Shown here in pieces: positions 18,043 to 25,590 of a DNA stretch of 28,507 bases. Origin of the DNA: Methylibium sp964622685 (GTDB taxonomy: Bacteria > Pseudomonadota > Gammaproteobacteria > Burkholderiales > Burkholderiaceae_C); contig CAZUUU010000026.1 in assembly GCA_964622685.1 (NCBI GenBank), positions 1-28,507 of the forward strand. Direction: 5' to 3'. The stretch's first letter is position 1. The number at the start of each line of letters is the position of its first letter. The notes beneath the pieces are model-generated. The model made no database searches, had not been told where the DNA came from, and saw only the letters and a list, made by a program, of their open reading frames with translations. Made by a program: the position numbers and the translations under genes.

Positions 18043-18166
18043 ACGGGCTCGAGCGGCGACGAGGCAAGCAGCGATCGGCAAGCTGGTGCGTCGAGGGGTG
18101 CGTTGGCCGAACAGCCGCCGTCCAGCGGTGTGGTGGCGAACGCCGTCACCGCGCCGGCCATGCGGC

Positions 18167-18197
18167 GATCGGCGCGGTCGGGCGACCGCGCTCGATC
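18167..18197 (-). terminator. Stem-loop after dmpI, end of phenol operon
   Basis: GATCG-GCGCGGTCG (18167-18180) pairs with CGACCGCGC-T-CGATC (18183-18197) as a long GC-rich stem with a one-base bulge, starting about 10 nt after the dmpI stop. No T-tract follows. It probably marks the 3' end of the dmp transcript ahead of the next operon's own promoter. Confidence 0.5.
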
Positions 18198-18206
18198 AGG
18201 CGTCTT

Positions 18207-18398
18207 CTAGCGCCCGAGGTCTTTCGCGGACACGCCGGCGATACCCCAGTTCTCCTTGGGCACCTCGGTGATCCAGACGCGCACGTTCTCCTTCGGCGCG
18301 CCGACCGCCTCGGACAGCGCCTGCGTGACCTTCTCGATCACCGCCCGCTTCTGCTCGGTAGTCCGACCTTCGATCAGGTAGATCTGCGCGAACGGCAT
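18207..18398 (-). CDS. dmpI: 4-Oxalocrotonate (2-hydroxymuconate) tautomerase
   Basis: This 63-residue polypeptide is of typical 4-OT size. After Met removal Pro1 is the catalytic base. Arg11 (EGRTTEQKR) and Arg39 (NVRVWITEV) are present at canonical positions, while position 50 is Trp instead of the Phe known from the mt-2 enzyme. It isomerises 2-hydroxymuconate to 2-oxo-3-hexenedioate, the substrate of DmpH, in the dehydrogenase branch. It is the last gene of the meta operon, 19 nt after dmpH with AGGAGA before the ATG, and is followed by a stem-loop. Confidence 0.95.
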   Translation of the reverse strand: MPFAQIYLIEGRTTEQKRAVIEKVTQALSEAVGAPKENVRVWITEVPKENWGIAGVSAKDLGR

Positions 18399-18417
18399 GG
18401 TGTGTCTCCTGGTCGGC

Positions 18418-19206
18418 TCAAACGAAGCGCAGGCTGGTCGAACCCAGGCCCTGCACCTTCAGCGTGACCGCATCGCCGGCCTCCACAGCCACCGCCTCGG
18501 TGATGCCACCGGACAGGATCAGCGTGCCGGCAGGAATCTCCTGGCCACGCTTGCCGAGGTGGTTGGCGAGTGCGGCGATCGCCGCCGCCGGGTGGCCGAG
18601 CACCGCGGCGCCAGCGCCGAAGGCGACCGGCTGGCCGTTCTTCTCTAGCACGATGCCGATGGTGCGCAGGTCCAGCTCGTCGACCGGCCGCGCCTGGCCG
18701 CCGACCACGAAGCGCGACGCCGACGTGTTGTCGGCGATCACGCTCTTCAGATCGAACTTGAAGTCGCGGTAACGGCTGTCGATGACCTCGATGCCGGGCA
18801 TCACGAAGTCGGTCGCCGCTAGCACCGCGCCGATATGGCAGCCCGGGCCGCGCAGCGCGGTCTTGGTGACGAAGGCGATCTCGGGCTCGACCTTCGGGTG
18901 GATCAGCGCCGACACCTTGCACTCGCCGCCATCGGGCACCGCGTAGTCGTCGGTCATGAAACCGAACACCGGCGTGTCGACGCCCATCTGTTTCATTTTC
19001 GCGAACGAGGTCAGCCCGGCCTTCAGCCCGACGACGCGCAGGCCGCGGGCGAGCTTGCGGCGCAGGATCTCGTCCTGGATCGCGTAGGCATCGTCCCAGT
19101 CCATATCCGGGTGCTCGTCCGTGATCTTGGCGGTGTCGCGCGCCTCGAGCTGGCAGGCGTCGAGGTGGGCCGCCAGACCGGCGACGGTTGCCGTGTCGAG
19201 CTTCAT
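18418..19206 (-). CDS. dmpH: 2-Oxo-3-hexenedioate (4-oxalocrotonate) decarboxylase
   Basis: The 262-residue protein belongs to the hydratase/decarboxylase (FAH-like) family. Metal-binding acids are visible as Glu107 and Glu109 (HPKVEPEIAF) and Glu140 (VMPGIEVIDSR). It decarboxylates 2-oxo-3-hexenedioate to 2-hydroxypentadienoate, which passes directly to the homologous hydratase DmpE; the two normally form a complex. The wording ADNTSASRFV and VLGHPAAAIAALANHL are decarboxylase-type and separate it from DmpE. Its ATG at 19206 overlaps the dmpG stop (ATGA), so translation is coupled. Confidence 0.93.
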   Translation of the reverse strand: MKLDTATVAGLAAHLDACQLEARDTAKITDEHPDMDWDDAYAIQDEILRRKLARGLRVVGLKAGLTSFAKMKQMGVDTPVFGFMTDDYAVPDGGECKVSALIHPKVEPEIAFVTKTALRGPGCHIGAVLAATDFVMPGIEVIDSRYRDFKFDLKSVIADNTSASRFVVGGQARPVDELDLRTIGIVLEKNGQPVAFGAGAAVLGHPAAAIAALANHLGKRGQEIPAGTLILSGGITEAVAVEAGDAVTLKVQGLGSTSLRFV

Positions 19207-20249
19207 GCCGCCACCTTCTGGTGCGCCGCTGCGCGCTCGCGCGCCATCGTGATCGCGGTGTCCTCGATCATGTCCTCCTGGCCGCCGACCATCCCGCGAC
19301 GGCCCAGCTCGACCAGGATGTCGCGCGCCGGCACGCCGTACTTCTCGCCGGCGCGCTTGGCAAACAGCAGGAAGCTCGAATAGACGCCCGCGTAGCCCAG
19401 CGTCAACGAGTCGCGGTCGATGCGGATCACGTGGTCCATGATCGGCACGACCAGGTCTTCGGCCACGTCCTGGATCTTGAACACGTCGACACCGGTGTCG
19501 ATGCCCATGCGGTCGCAGACCGCGACGAACACCTCCATCGGCGTATTGCCGGCGCCGGCGCCCAGACCGGCGGCGGCCGCGTCAATGCGGTTCGCGCCGC
19601 ATTCGACGGCGGCCAGCGAGTTGGCGATGCCCATCGCCATGTTGTGGTGGCCGTGGAAGCCGAGTTCGGTCTCGGGCTTCAAGGCATCGCGCACCGCCTG
19701 CAGCCTGGCCTTCACGTCGTCGGGCAGCATGTAGCCGGCCGAGTCGGTGACGTAGATGCAGTTGGCGCCATAGCCCTCCATCAGCTTGGCCTGCGCGACG
19801 AGCTTCTCGGGGCTCGCCATGTGGGCCATCATCAGGAAGCCGACCGTGTCCATGTCGAGCTTGCGCGCCATCGTGATGTGCTGCTCCGACACGTCGGCCT
19901 CGGTGCAGTGCGTGGCGACGCGGATCGTGTGCACGCCCAGGTCTTTGGCCATGTGCAGGTGCTCGACGGTGCCGATACCGGGCAGCAGCAGCGCCGACAC
20001 CTTGGCCTGCTTCATCAGCGGGATCACGGTGCCGAGGTACTCCTCGTCGGTATGCGCAGGGAAGCCATAGTTCACCGAGCTGCCGCCGAGGCCGTCGCCA
20101 TGCGTGACCTCGATCAGCGGCACGCCGGCGGCGTCTAGCCCGCAGGCGATGCTCTTCATCTGTGCCAGCGTCATCAGGTGGCGCTTGGGGTGCATGCCGT
20201 CGCGCAGCGTCATGTCGTGGACGGTGATCTTCTTGCCCTTGAGGTTCAT
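19203..20249 (-). CDS. dmpG: 4-Hydroxy-2-oxovalerate aldolase
   Basis: The 348-residue TIM-barrel aldolase of the HMG-CoA lyase-like family carries TLRDGMH (Arg16, Asp17, His20), HGHHNMAMG (metal-binding His pair near residue 200) and a C-terminal DmpG-type domain (GMVGGQEDMI). It splits 4-hydroxy-2-oxovalerate into pyruvate and acetaldehyde, the latter channelled to DmpF within a dmpFG complex. The start MNLKGKKITVHDMTLRDG at 20249 has AGGAGA 8 nt before it; the open frame reads much further upstream but is not coding there. It is 26 nt after dmpF and overlaps dmpH by 4 nt. Confidence 0.96.
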   Translation of the reverse strand: MNLKGKKITVHDMTLRDGMHPKRHLMTLAQMKSIACGLDAAGVPLIEVTHGDGLGGSSVNYGFPAHTDEEYLGTVIPLMKQAKVSALLLPGIGTVEHLHMAKDLGVHTIRVATHCTEADVSEQHITMARKLDMDTVGFLMMAHMASPEKLVAQAKLMEGYGANCIYVTDSAGYMLPDDVKARLQAVRDALKPETELGFHGHHNMAMGIANSLAAVECGANRIDAAAAGLGAGAGNTPMEVFVAVCDRMGIDTGVDVFKIQDVAEDLVVPIMDHVIRIDRDSLTLGYAGVYSSFLLFAKRAGEKYGVPARDILVELGRRGMVGGQEDMIEDTAITMARERAAAHQKVAA

Positions 20250-20275
20250 GGTGGGTCTCCTTGGGTGGGGCGGGC

Positions 20276-21187
20276 TCAGGCGGCCACGGCTTCGAGGGTC
20301 AGCTTGCCGGCGAGCAGTTCCTCGGCGAACATCTCTGCGGTGCGCGCAGCGGCCGCGGTCATGATGTCGAGGTTGCCGGCGTACTTGGGCAGGTAGTCGC
20401 CCAGGCCTTCGACCTCGAGGAAGATCGACACCCGCTTGCCGTCGAACACCGGACCGTTGACGAGCTTGTAGCCCGGCACGTACTTCTGCACTTCCTTCAG
20501 CATCGCGTGGACCGAGGCGGTGATCCTGGCCTGGTCGGGCTCGCCCTCGACCAGGCAGTGCACGGTGTCGCGCATGATCAGCGGCGGCTCGGCCGGATTG
20601 ATGATGATGATGGCCTTGCCCTTCTTGGCGCCGCCGACCTTCTCGACCGCACCGGCGGTGGTCTTGGTGAACTCGTCGATGTTCTTGCGCGTGCCCGGCC
20701 CGGCCGAGCGGCTCGACACGGTGGCGACGATCTCGCCGTAAGCCACCGGTTGCACGCGGCTGACGGCAGCGACCATCGGGATCGTCGCCTGGCCGCCGCA
20801 GGTGACCATGTTGACGTTCATCTCGCGGCGCCCGACATGCTCTTTCAGGTTCACCGGTGGCACGCAGTAGGGACCGATCGCAGCCGGCGTCAAGTCGATC
20901 ATCATCACGCCCAGCGCATTGAGCTTGCGCGAGTTCTCGGCGTGCACGTAGGCGCTGGTCGCATCGAAGGCAATCTGCACGCCGTCGGCCAGGACGTGCG
21001 GCAGCAGACCGTCGACGCCGTCGGACGTGGTCTTGATGCCCATCTCGCGGGCGCGCTTGAGGCCGTCGGATGCAGGGTCGATACCGACCATCCACACCGG
21101 CTCGAGCACCGAGCTGCGCTGCAGCTTGGCCAGCAGGTCGGTGCCGATGTTGCCAGGCCCGATCAGGGCGCACTTGATCTTCTTCAT
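20276..21187 (-). CDS. dmpF: Acetaldehyde dehydrogenase (acylating)
   Basis: The 303-residue protein has an N-terminal NAD-binding motif (IGPGNIGTDLLAKL), the catalytic Cys130 in NMVTCGGQATIPM, and a C-terminal dimerisation part ending GKLTLEAVAA. It oxidises acetaldehyde to acetyl-CoA with NAD and CoA, taking its substrate from DmpG through an internal tunnel. The length matches the family. It follows the ABM-like gene by 16 nt and precedes dmpG by 26 nt. Confidence 0.96.
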   Translation of the reverse strand: MKKIKCALIGPGNIGTDLLAKLQRSSVLEPVWMVGIDPASDGLKRAREMGIKTTSDGVDGLLPHVLADGVQIAFDATSAYVHAENSRKLNALGVMMIDLTPAAIGPYCVPPVNLKEHVGRREMNVNMVTCGGQATIPMVAAVSRVQPVAYGEIVATVSSRSAGPGTRKNIDEFTKTTAGAVEKVGGAKKGKAIIIINPAEPPLIMRDTVHCLVEGEPDQARITASVHAMLKEVQKYVPGYKLVNGPVFDGKRVSIFLEVEGLGDYLPKYAGNLDIMTAAAARTAEMFAEELLAGKLTLEAVAA

Positions 21188-21203
21188 GGCGATTCTCCGG
21201 GAG

Positions 21204-21779
21204 CTAATAGGGTGAACGGGAGGCTGCGGCCGGGTAGAGCCAGCCGGCGAACAATCGGGTCAACGTGGGCGCCACGAACCAGGTCATGCAGACCACCACC
21301 AGCACGGTGACGACTGCGACGCTGAGACCCGGGTGGACCGGCGCTAGCAAAGGCGCGATCAACGTCGACAACAGCAACACCAGCGGGAAGATGCCGAACC
21401 AGGTCACGACCGCCATCTTCCAGCGCGGCGGCGGCGGACGGTTCGGCTGTGCCGGCAGCGCGAACCACCGCTCAAGGCCTGACAGAACGCGCGTCTCGTC
21501 AGCGCCGCAAATCAGCGACTCCATCTGTGCCAAGCCCTTCTCACGCTCGGGCGACTGGTTCCAGGCGTGCAGATGCTCGTCGGTGTCGAACGCAAACACC
21601 AGGTGGAAAGGCGCGGCATCGCTGTCGGATTGATCGCCGGGGCGGAACAGGTGTCCGCCCAGATGGCCCGGGTAGCGCGCCGCCGCCACCGTCAGGCCGG
21701 CAATGATCTGCGCGTAGTCGGCGCCACGGCCAGGGCGCACATGTCTCGTGATCAACACCATCACCGCTGCCATCGCCAT
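21204..21779 (-). CDS. Membrane-anchored antibiotic-biosynthesis-monooxygenase (ABM)-like protein
   Basis: The 191-residue protein has two parts. Residues 7-105 form a ferredoxin-like ABM domain (VLITRHVRPGRGADYAQI, then PFHLVFAFDTDEHLHAW). After a Pro-rich linker (PAQPNRPPPPRWK) come two membrane helices (about 121-145 and 150-172). This is the COG3224-like layout of ABM proteins with C-terminal helices. ABM domains can oxidise or bind quinoid and polyaromatic compounds without cofactors, but the function of this subgroup is unknown. It lies inside the meta operon between dmpE and dmpF, where the classical dmp operon has no such gene. Starts at 21779 and 21773 are both possible: GGAG is 3 nt before the first and 9 nt before the second. 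Confidence 0.8.
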   Translation of the reverse strand: MAMAAVMVLITRHVRPGRGADYAQIIAGLTVAAARYPGHLGGHLFRPGDQSDSDAAPFHLVFAFDTDEHLHAWNQSPEREKGLAQMESLICGADETRVLSGLERWFALPAQPNRPPPPRWKMAVVTWFGIFPLVLLLSTLIAPLLAPVHPGLSVAVVTVLVVVCMTWFVAPTLTRLFAGWLYPAAASRSPY

Positions 21780-21789
21780 CGGCTCCGCG

Positions 21790-21876
21790 TCAGTCGACGC
21801 CGCGCGCGCTCGCGCGGCCGAGGCCGACGGTGGCGCCGGTCACCAGCACACGCTTGCCTTGCAGTCGCAGATCCAT
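21790..21876 (-). pseudogene. 28-codon relic of a short-chain dehydrogenase (SDR)
   Basis: Starting at the ATG at 21876, 13 nt after the dmpE stop, the minus strand reads MDLRLQGKRVLVTGATVGLG followed by RASARGVD and a stop. This is the start of a classical SDR: first beta strand plus the NAD(P)-binding TGxxxGxG glycine motif. All the rest (normally about 220 further residues, including YxxxK) is missing, and the ABM gene begins just downstream. It is best read as the stub left after an internal deletion. No good ribosome-binding site is seen, so it may not be translated. Confidence 0.75.
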
Positions 21877-21889
21877 GGGCTGGATGACT

Positions 21890-22672
21890 TCAGTGAAAGC
21901 GCACCGAGCAGCCGCCCAGCCCGCCGACCGTCATGCGGAAGTTATCGCCGGCCCGGGCCGGCACCATCGCACCCAGGGCGCCAGACAGCACGACCTCGCC
22001 GGCCTTCAGCCCGATGCCCAGCCGTCCCAACGTGTTGGCCAGCCAGGCGATCGCGTTGACCGGCGAGCCGAGCGCCGCAGCGCCGGCGCCGGTCACGACG
22101 ACCTCGCCGTTCTTCTCGAGCACCATGCCGCAGGTGTTGAGATCGACCTGCTTCGGATCGAGCGCACGGTCGCCGAGCACGAACACGCCACACGACGCGT
22201 TGTCGGCGACGGTGTCCTGGATCTTGATCTTCCAGTCGCGGATCCGCGAATCGACGATCTCGAAGCAGGGCATCACGCATTCGGTTGCGGCCAGCACGTC
22301 GGCGTTGCCGATGCCCGGGCCCATCAGGTCGCGCTTCAGGATGAAGGCGATCTCGCCTTCGGCCTTGGGCTGGATCAGCGTACTCATCGGAATCGAGTCG
22401 CCGTCGGCGACGATCATGCTGTCGAGCATGTAGCCGAAGTCGGGCTGGAACACGCCGAGCATGTTCATCACCGCGCGCGAGGTCACGCCGATCTTCTTGC
22501 CGACGACGCGCTCGCCGTCCTGCAGGCGGCGCGCGATCATGCGCTGCTGGATGCGGTAGGCGTGCTCGATGGTGATGTCGGCATGGCGGTTGGTCAGCGG
22601 CTCGACGACGCTGCGTGAGCGCAGCGCGGCGTAGAGCTCGTCGCCGAGGGTCTGGATCAGGGTGTCGTCCAT
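21890..22672 (-). CDS. dmpE: 2-Oxopent-4-enoate (2-hydroxypentadienoate) hydratase
   Basis: The 260-residue protein belongs to the same family as DmpH. Metal ligands are Glu105 and Glu107 (QPKAEGEIAFI) and Glu138 (VMPCFEIVDSR). It hydrates 2-hydroxypenta-2,4-dienoate to 4-hydroxy-2-oxovalerate, joining the hydrolytic (DmpD) and dehydrogenase branches. The start MDDTLIQTL at 22672 is chosen over an in-frame TTG 15 nt upstream; only a weak GAAG precedes it, so coupling to dmpC, whose stop is 11 nt upstream, is likely. The relic SDR and ABM gene follow. Confidence 0.94.
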   Translation of the reverse strand: MDDTLIQTLGDELYAALRSRSVVEPLTNRHADITIEHAYRIQQRMIARRLQDGERVVGKKIGVTSRAVMNMLGVFQPDFGYMLDSMIVADGDSIPMSTLIQPKAEGEIAFILKRDLMGPGIGNADVLAATECVMPCFEIVDSRIRDWKIKIQDTVADNASCGVFVLGDRALDPKQVDLNTCGMVLEKNGEVVVTGAGAAALGSPVNAIAWLANTLGRLGIGLKAGEVVLSGALGAMVPARAGDNFRMTVGGLGGCSVRFH

Positions 22673-22683
22673 GGGTCTTCGTT

Positions 22684-24138
22684 TCAAAGCTTGATGCAGA
22701 CGTTGCGCAGCTCGGTGTAGAACTCGAGCGAGTGCACACCCCCCTCGCGGCCGATGCCCGAGGCGCCGGAGCCGCCGAAGGCGGTGCGCAGGTCGCGCAG
22801 GAACCAGCTGTTGATCCAGCAGATACCGACCTTCACGGCCTTGGCCATGCGGTGCGCGGTGCCGAGGTTCTCGGTCCAGACCGTCGTGGCCAGGCCGTAG
22901 GGCGTGGCGTTGGCGAGCGCGACGGCCTCGGCCTCGGTGTCGAAGGGCGCGAGGTGCACGCAGGGGCCGAAGATCTCCTCGCGGATCACGGCCGAGTCCT
23001 CGGCGAGCCCGGTCCAGATCGTCGGCTGGACCCAGTGGCCCTCGGCCAGCGCGCCGGTGATCTTGGGCACGCCGCCACCGCTGACCACGGTCGCGCCGTC
23101 GGCCACCGCCTTGGCGTAGTAGCCCAGCACCTTGTCGCGGTGCTCGGCCGAGATGAGCGGGCCGAGGCCCACGCCGGGCTCGTCCGACGGGCCGATCTTC
23201 AGCGCCTCGGCCTTGGCCTTGAGCGCTTGCACGAACTTGTCGAAGATCGGCCGCTGCACGTAAACGCGCTCGGTGCCGAGGCAGACCTGGCCGCAGTTCT
23301 CGAAGGCGCTGCGCGTGATGCCGGCGACGGCCTTGTCGAAGTCGGCATCAGTGAACACGATGCCCGCGTTCTTGCCGCCGAGCTCGAAGCTGACCGGGCG
23401 CACGCCCTTCGCGGCTGCGGCCATGATAGCCTCGCCGGTGCGCGTCTCGCCGGTGAAGGTGATCGCGTTGACGCCGGGATGCTGGGTCAGGAAGGCGCCG
23501 GCCGAGTTCGGACCGAAGCCGTGCACGACGTTGTAGACGCCCTTGGGGATGCCGACCTTCTGCATCACCTCACCGAGCAGCGTGGCGGTGGCCGGCGTCT
23601 CCTCCGAGGGCTTGACGACCACCGTGTTGCCGCAGGCCAGCGCCGGGCCGACCTTCCAGGTCATCAGCAGCAGCGGCAGGTTCCAGGGGCAGACCACCGC
23701 CACGACGCCCAGCGGCGAGCGCAGCGCGTAGTTGATGGCCGTGCCGCCGTCCGGCGTGGTCATCTCGAAGCTTTCGGTCGGGACGTTCTTGATGACGTCG
23801 GCGAAGACCTTGAAGTTGGCCGCACCGCGCGGGATGTCGATGTGCGACGCCAGGCTCAGCGGCTTGCCGGTGTCGGCGATCTCGGCGGCGAGGAAGTCGT
23901 CGAAGCGGCGGTTGATCTCGTCGGCCACCGCGTGGAGCAGTTCGACGCGCTTGACGACCGACATCTGTCCCCACGGACCGTCGAGCGCCGCGCGCGCCGC
24001 GCGCACCGCGGCATCGACCTCGGCCGCGCCCGCCTCGTGAACGAGACCCAGCACCCGGTTATCCACCGGCGCACGGTTGGCGAAGGTCTTGTCGGTGGCG
24101 ACGAAATCGCCGTCGATGAAGTTCAGGAACTGTTTCAT
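22684..24138 (-). CDS. dmpC: 2-Hydroxymuconic semialdehyde dehydrogenase
   Basis: The 484-residue aldehyde dehydrogenase has NAD-binding PWNLPLLLMTWK and TFTGETRTG, the general base Glu252 in FELGGKNAG, and nucleophile Cys286 in NCGQVCLGTERV. It oxidises 2-hydroxymuconic semialdehyde to 2-hydroxymuconate with NAD, entering the DmpI-DmpH branch. Position between dmpB and dmpE is classical except that dmpD is absent from here. The ribosome-binding site before the ATG at 24138 is weak (AGG only 2 nt away). The upstream 124-bp gap holds hairpin repeats that may modulate expression. Confidence 0.95.
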   Translation of the reverse strand: MKQFLNFIDGDFVATDKTFANRAPVDNRVLGLVHEAGAAEVDAAVRAARAALDGPWGQMSVVKRVELLHAVADEINRRFDDFLAAEIADTGKPLSLASHIDIPRGAANFKVFADVIKNVPTESFEMTTPDGGTAINYALRSPLGVVAVVCPWNLPLLLMTWKVGPALACGNTVVVKPSEETPATATLLGEVMQKVGIPKGVYNVVHGFGPNSAGAFLTQHPGVNAITFTGETRTGEAIMAAAAKGVRPVSFELGGKNAGIVFTDADFDKAVAGITRSAFENCGQVCLGTERVYVQRPIFDKFVQALKAKAEALKIGPSDEPGVGLGPLISAEHRDKVLGYYAKAVADGATVVSGGGVPKITGALAEGHWVQPTIWTGLAEDSAVIREEIFGPCVHLAPFDTEAEAVALANATPYGLATTVWTENLGTAHRMAKAVKVGICWINSWFLRDLRTAFGGSGASGIGREGGVHSLEFYTELRNVCIKL

Positions 24139-24180
24139 GGCCTGCGATCAGCTCGGGCTATCGTTGCACTGCGTTCATCA

Positions 24181-24260
24181 AGCAGCCGCCGCGGATCCGG
24201 CTCTGCCGGTCCGCCAGCGGCGCCCCCTTGAGGGGGAGCGGCGAAGCCGCAACGGGGGTT
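24181..24260. repeat. REP-like hairpin repeat between dmpB and dmpC
   Basis: The segment contains CCGG-CTCTG-CCGG, CCCCC-TTGA-GGGGG (24223-24236) and GCGGC-GAA-GCCGC (24238-24250), followed by AACGGGGGTT. This CCCCCTTGAGGGGG-plus-GCGGCGAAGCCGC pattern is, as I recall, an abundant intergenic repeat in Burkholderiales genomes. It interrupts an otherwise tightly packed operon. Confidence 0.6.
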
Positions 24261-24262
24261 GT

Positions 24263-25195
24263 TCAAGTCACGACGCTCAGGAAGTTCTCGTTGAGCTTGC
24301 GGTCGTGATAGAAGATCGCGCGACCGAGGTCGTCGTCGGTCCAGGTCAGCACCGGGCGGTCCGGATAGTGGATGTAGCCGCCGGAGAAGACCTCGTTGCG
24401 GTTGCCGCTCGGGTCGAAGAAGTAGATCGTCTCGCCGCGGGTGATGCCATGACGCGTCGGGCCGATGTCGAGCGACACCCGCTTGCGCGTGATGATGTCG
24501 GCGGCCTTCAGGACCTCGCCCCAGTTGTCGAGGATGAACGAGGCGTGATGGAACTTGTTCTTCTCCGGGCTGCGGATGAAGGCAATGTCATGCGGCTTGT
24601 TCGAGCAGGTCAGGAAGGCGGCGATCTGCATCCGATCCGGGCCGGCGACGACCTGCTCGGTCAGCGTGAAGCCGAGCACGTCACGGAACAGCTTGACGCT
24701 GCCGTCGAGGTCATCGCCGTAGAGCAGGCAGTGGTCGAAGCGCGTCGGCGACATGCCCTTCAGGCCGTCGGGGTAGACCTCGGGGTTCTCGAGCGGCATG
24801 CCGTTGCCGGTCTTGTCCTTCTCGGCGAACAACTCGATCGAGTGGCCGGTCGGCACGGTGAAGCGGAAGCGCTCGCCGGTCTTGAGCATCTCGCCGGCCG
24901 CTATCCATTGCATGTCGGTCGCCAGCCCGCTGGCCTTGACCTCTTCGGCCAGGCGCTTGAGCGTGGCGGTCGAGTCGACGCGGAAGCCCATGAAGTCCAT
25001 GCCAGCGCTGTCGGCCTCGCGCAGCACGACGCTGTGGTGATCGTGCTCGTCCCAGGCCTTGAAGTAGGCGCGACCCTGCGCATCGCTGCCGGCCTCCCAC
25101 AGTCCGAGAACTTCGCTGTAGTGCCGGACGGCCGCCGGCAGGTCGAGCACGCGCAGTTGCACGTGACCCGGTCGCAGAACGCCTGTGAGTGCCAT
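24263..25195 (-). CDS. dmpB: Catechol 2,3-dioxygenase (extradiol)
   Basis: The 310-residue two-domain vicinal-oxygen-chelate dioxygenase has Fe(II) ligands His155 (TRFDHCLLY), His217 (KFHHASFIL) and Glu268 (GNRNEVFSGGY). The acid-base residues His202, His249 (TRHGITRG) and Tyr258 correspond to those of XylE (199, 246, 255). It cleaves catechol between C2 and C3 to 2-hydroxymuconic semialdehyde. AGGAGA lies 7 nt before the ATG. It sits after the ferredoxin gene dmpQ, whose product re-reduces its iron, and 124 nt upstream of dmpC. Confidence 0.97.
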   Translation of the reverse strand: MALTGVLRPGHVQLRVLDLPAAVRHYSEVLGLWEAGSDAQGRAYFKAWDEHDHHSVVLREADSAGMDFMGFRVDSTATLKRLAEEVKASGLATDMQWIAAGEMLKTGERFRFTVPTGHSIELFAEKDKTGNGMPLENPEVYPDGLKGMSPTRFDHCLLYGDDLDGSVKLFRDVLGFTLTEQVVAGPDRMQIAAFLTCSNKPHDIAFIRSPEKNKFHHASFILDNWGEVLKAADIITRKRVSLDIGPTRHGITRGETIYFFDPSGNRNEVFSGGYIHYPDRPVLTWTDDDLGRAIFYHDRKLNENFLSVVT

Positions 25196-25219
25196 GGAAT
25201 GTCTCCTTGTGGTTGGGTG

Positions 25220-25576
25220 TCAGGAACGGCCGCCGGCCTCGAGGGCGGCGTCCAGGAACATCGAACGGGCCTGGCTGCGTTCGATGCAGCGGGCCAGCTT
25301 GTCGACGGCGCGCAGGCGCACATCGCTTTGCGGGAAGGCGCGACAGGCCAGCACGTAGCCGTCGGCCTCCTCGGCCGCGCTGACGTGGCAGCGGCTCATC
25401 TTCTCGGTTCGCACACGTCCAGCCTCGATGCGCACCTTGCAGACGCCGCAGCCACCACCGCGGCAGCCAACCGGGATGCCGCGGCGCGCCAGCGCCTCCA
25501 TGCCGGCGAGCAGCGTCGCCGCCTCGGCGCAGGAGTAGCGCTCCCGCGTGTTGGTGATATCGACCGCGTGGTTCAT
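25220..25576 (-). CDS. dmpQ: 2Fe-2S ferredoxin reactivating catechol 2,3-dioxygenase
   Basis: This 118-residue plant-type ferredoxin has cluster ligands Cys38, Cys43, Cys46 (GCRGGGCGVCKV) and Cys78 (VLACRAFPQSD). The XylT/DmpQ group reduces the oxidised iron of catechol 2,3-dioxygenase. Two starts are possible: ATG 25576 (MNHAVDITNT) with GGAG at good spacing, chosen here, or ATG 25594 (MSRGAAMNH), which overlaps the dmpP stop as ATGA. The order dmpP-dmpQ-dmpB is classical. The C-terminal 20 residues are a basic-acidic tail without known motif. Confidence 0.92.
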   Translation of the reverse strand: MNHAVDITNTRERYSCAEAATLLAGMEALARRGIPVGCRGGGCGVCKVRIEAGRVRTEKMSRCHVSAAEEADGYVLACRAFPQSDVRLRAVDKLARCIERSQARSMFLDAALEAGGRS

Positions 25577-25590
25577 CGCTGCTCCGCGAC

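Noticed and set aside
18015..18206. Small plus-strand open frames in the gap between the two operons
   Set aside because: Arg-rich, no family resemblance, no ribosome-binding sites; the region is better explained as regulatory DNA plus a terminator.
22615..24231. Long plus-strand open frame antisense to dmpC
   Set aside because: Shadow of the aldehyde dehydrogenase gene; no recognisable motif and no ribosome-binding site.
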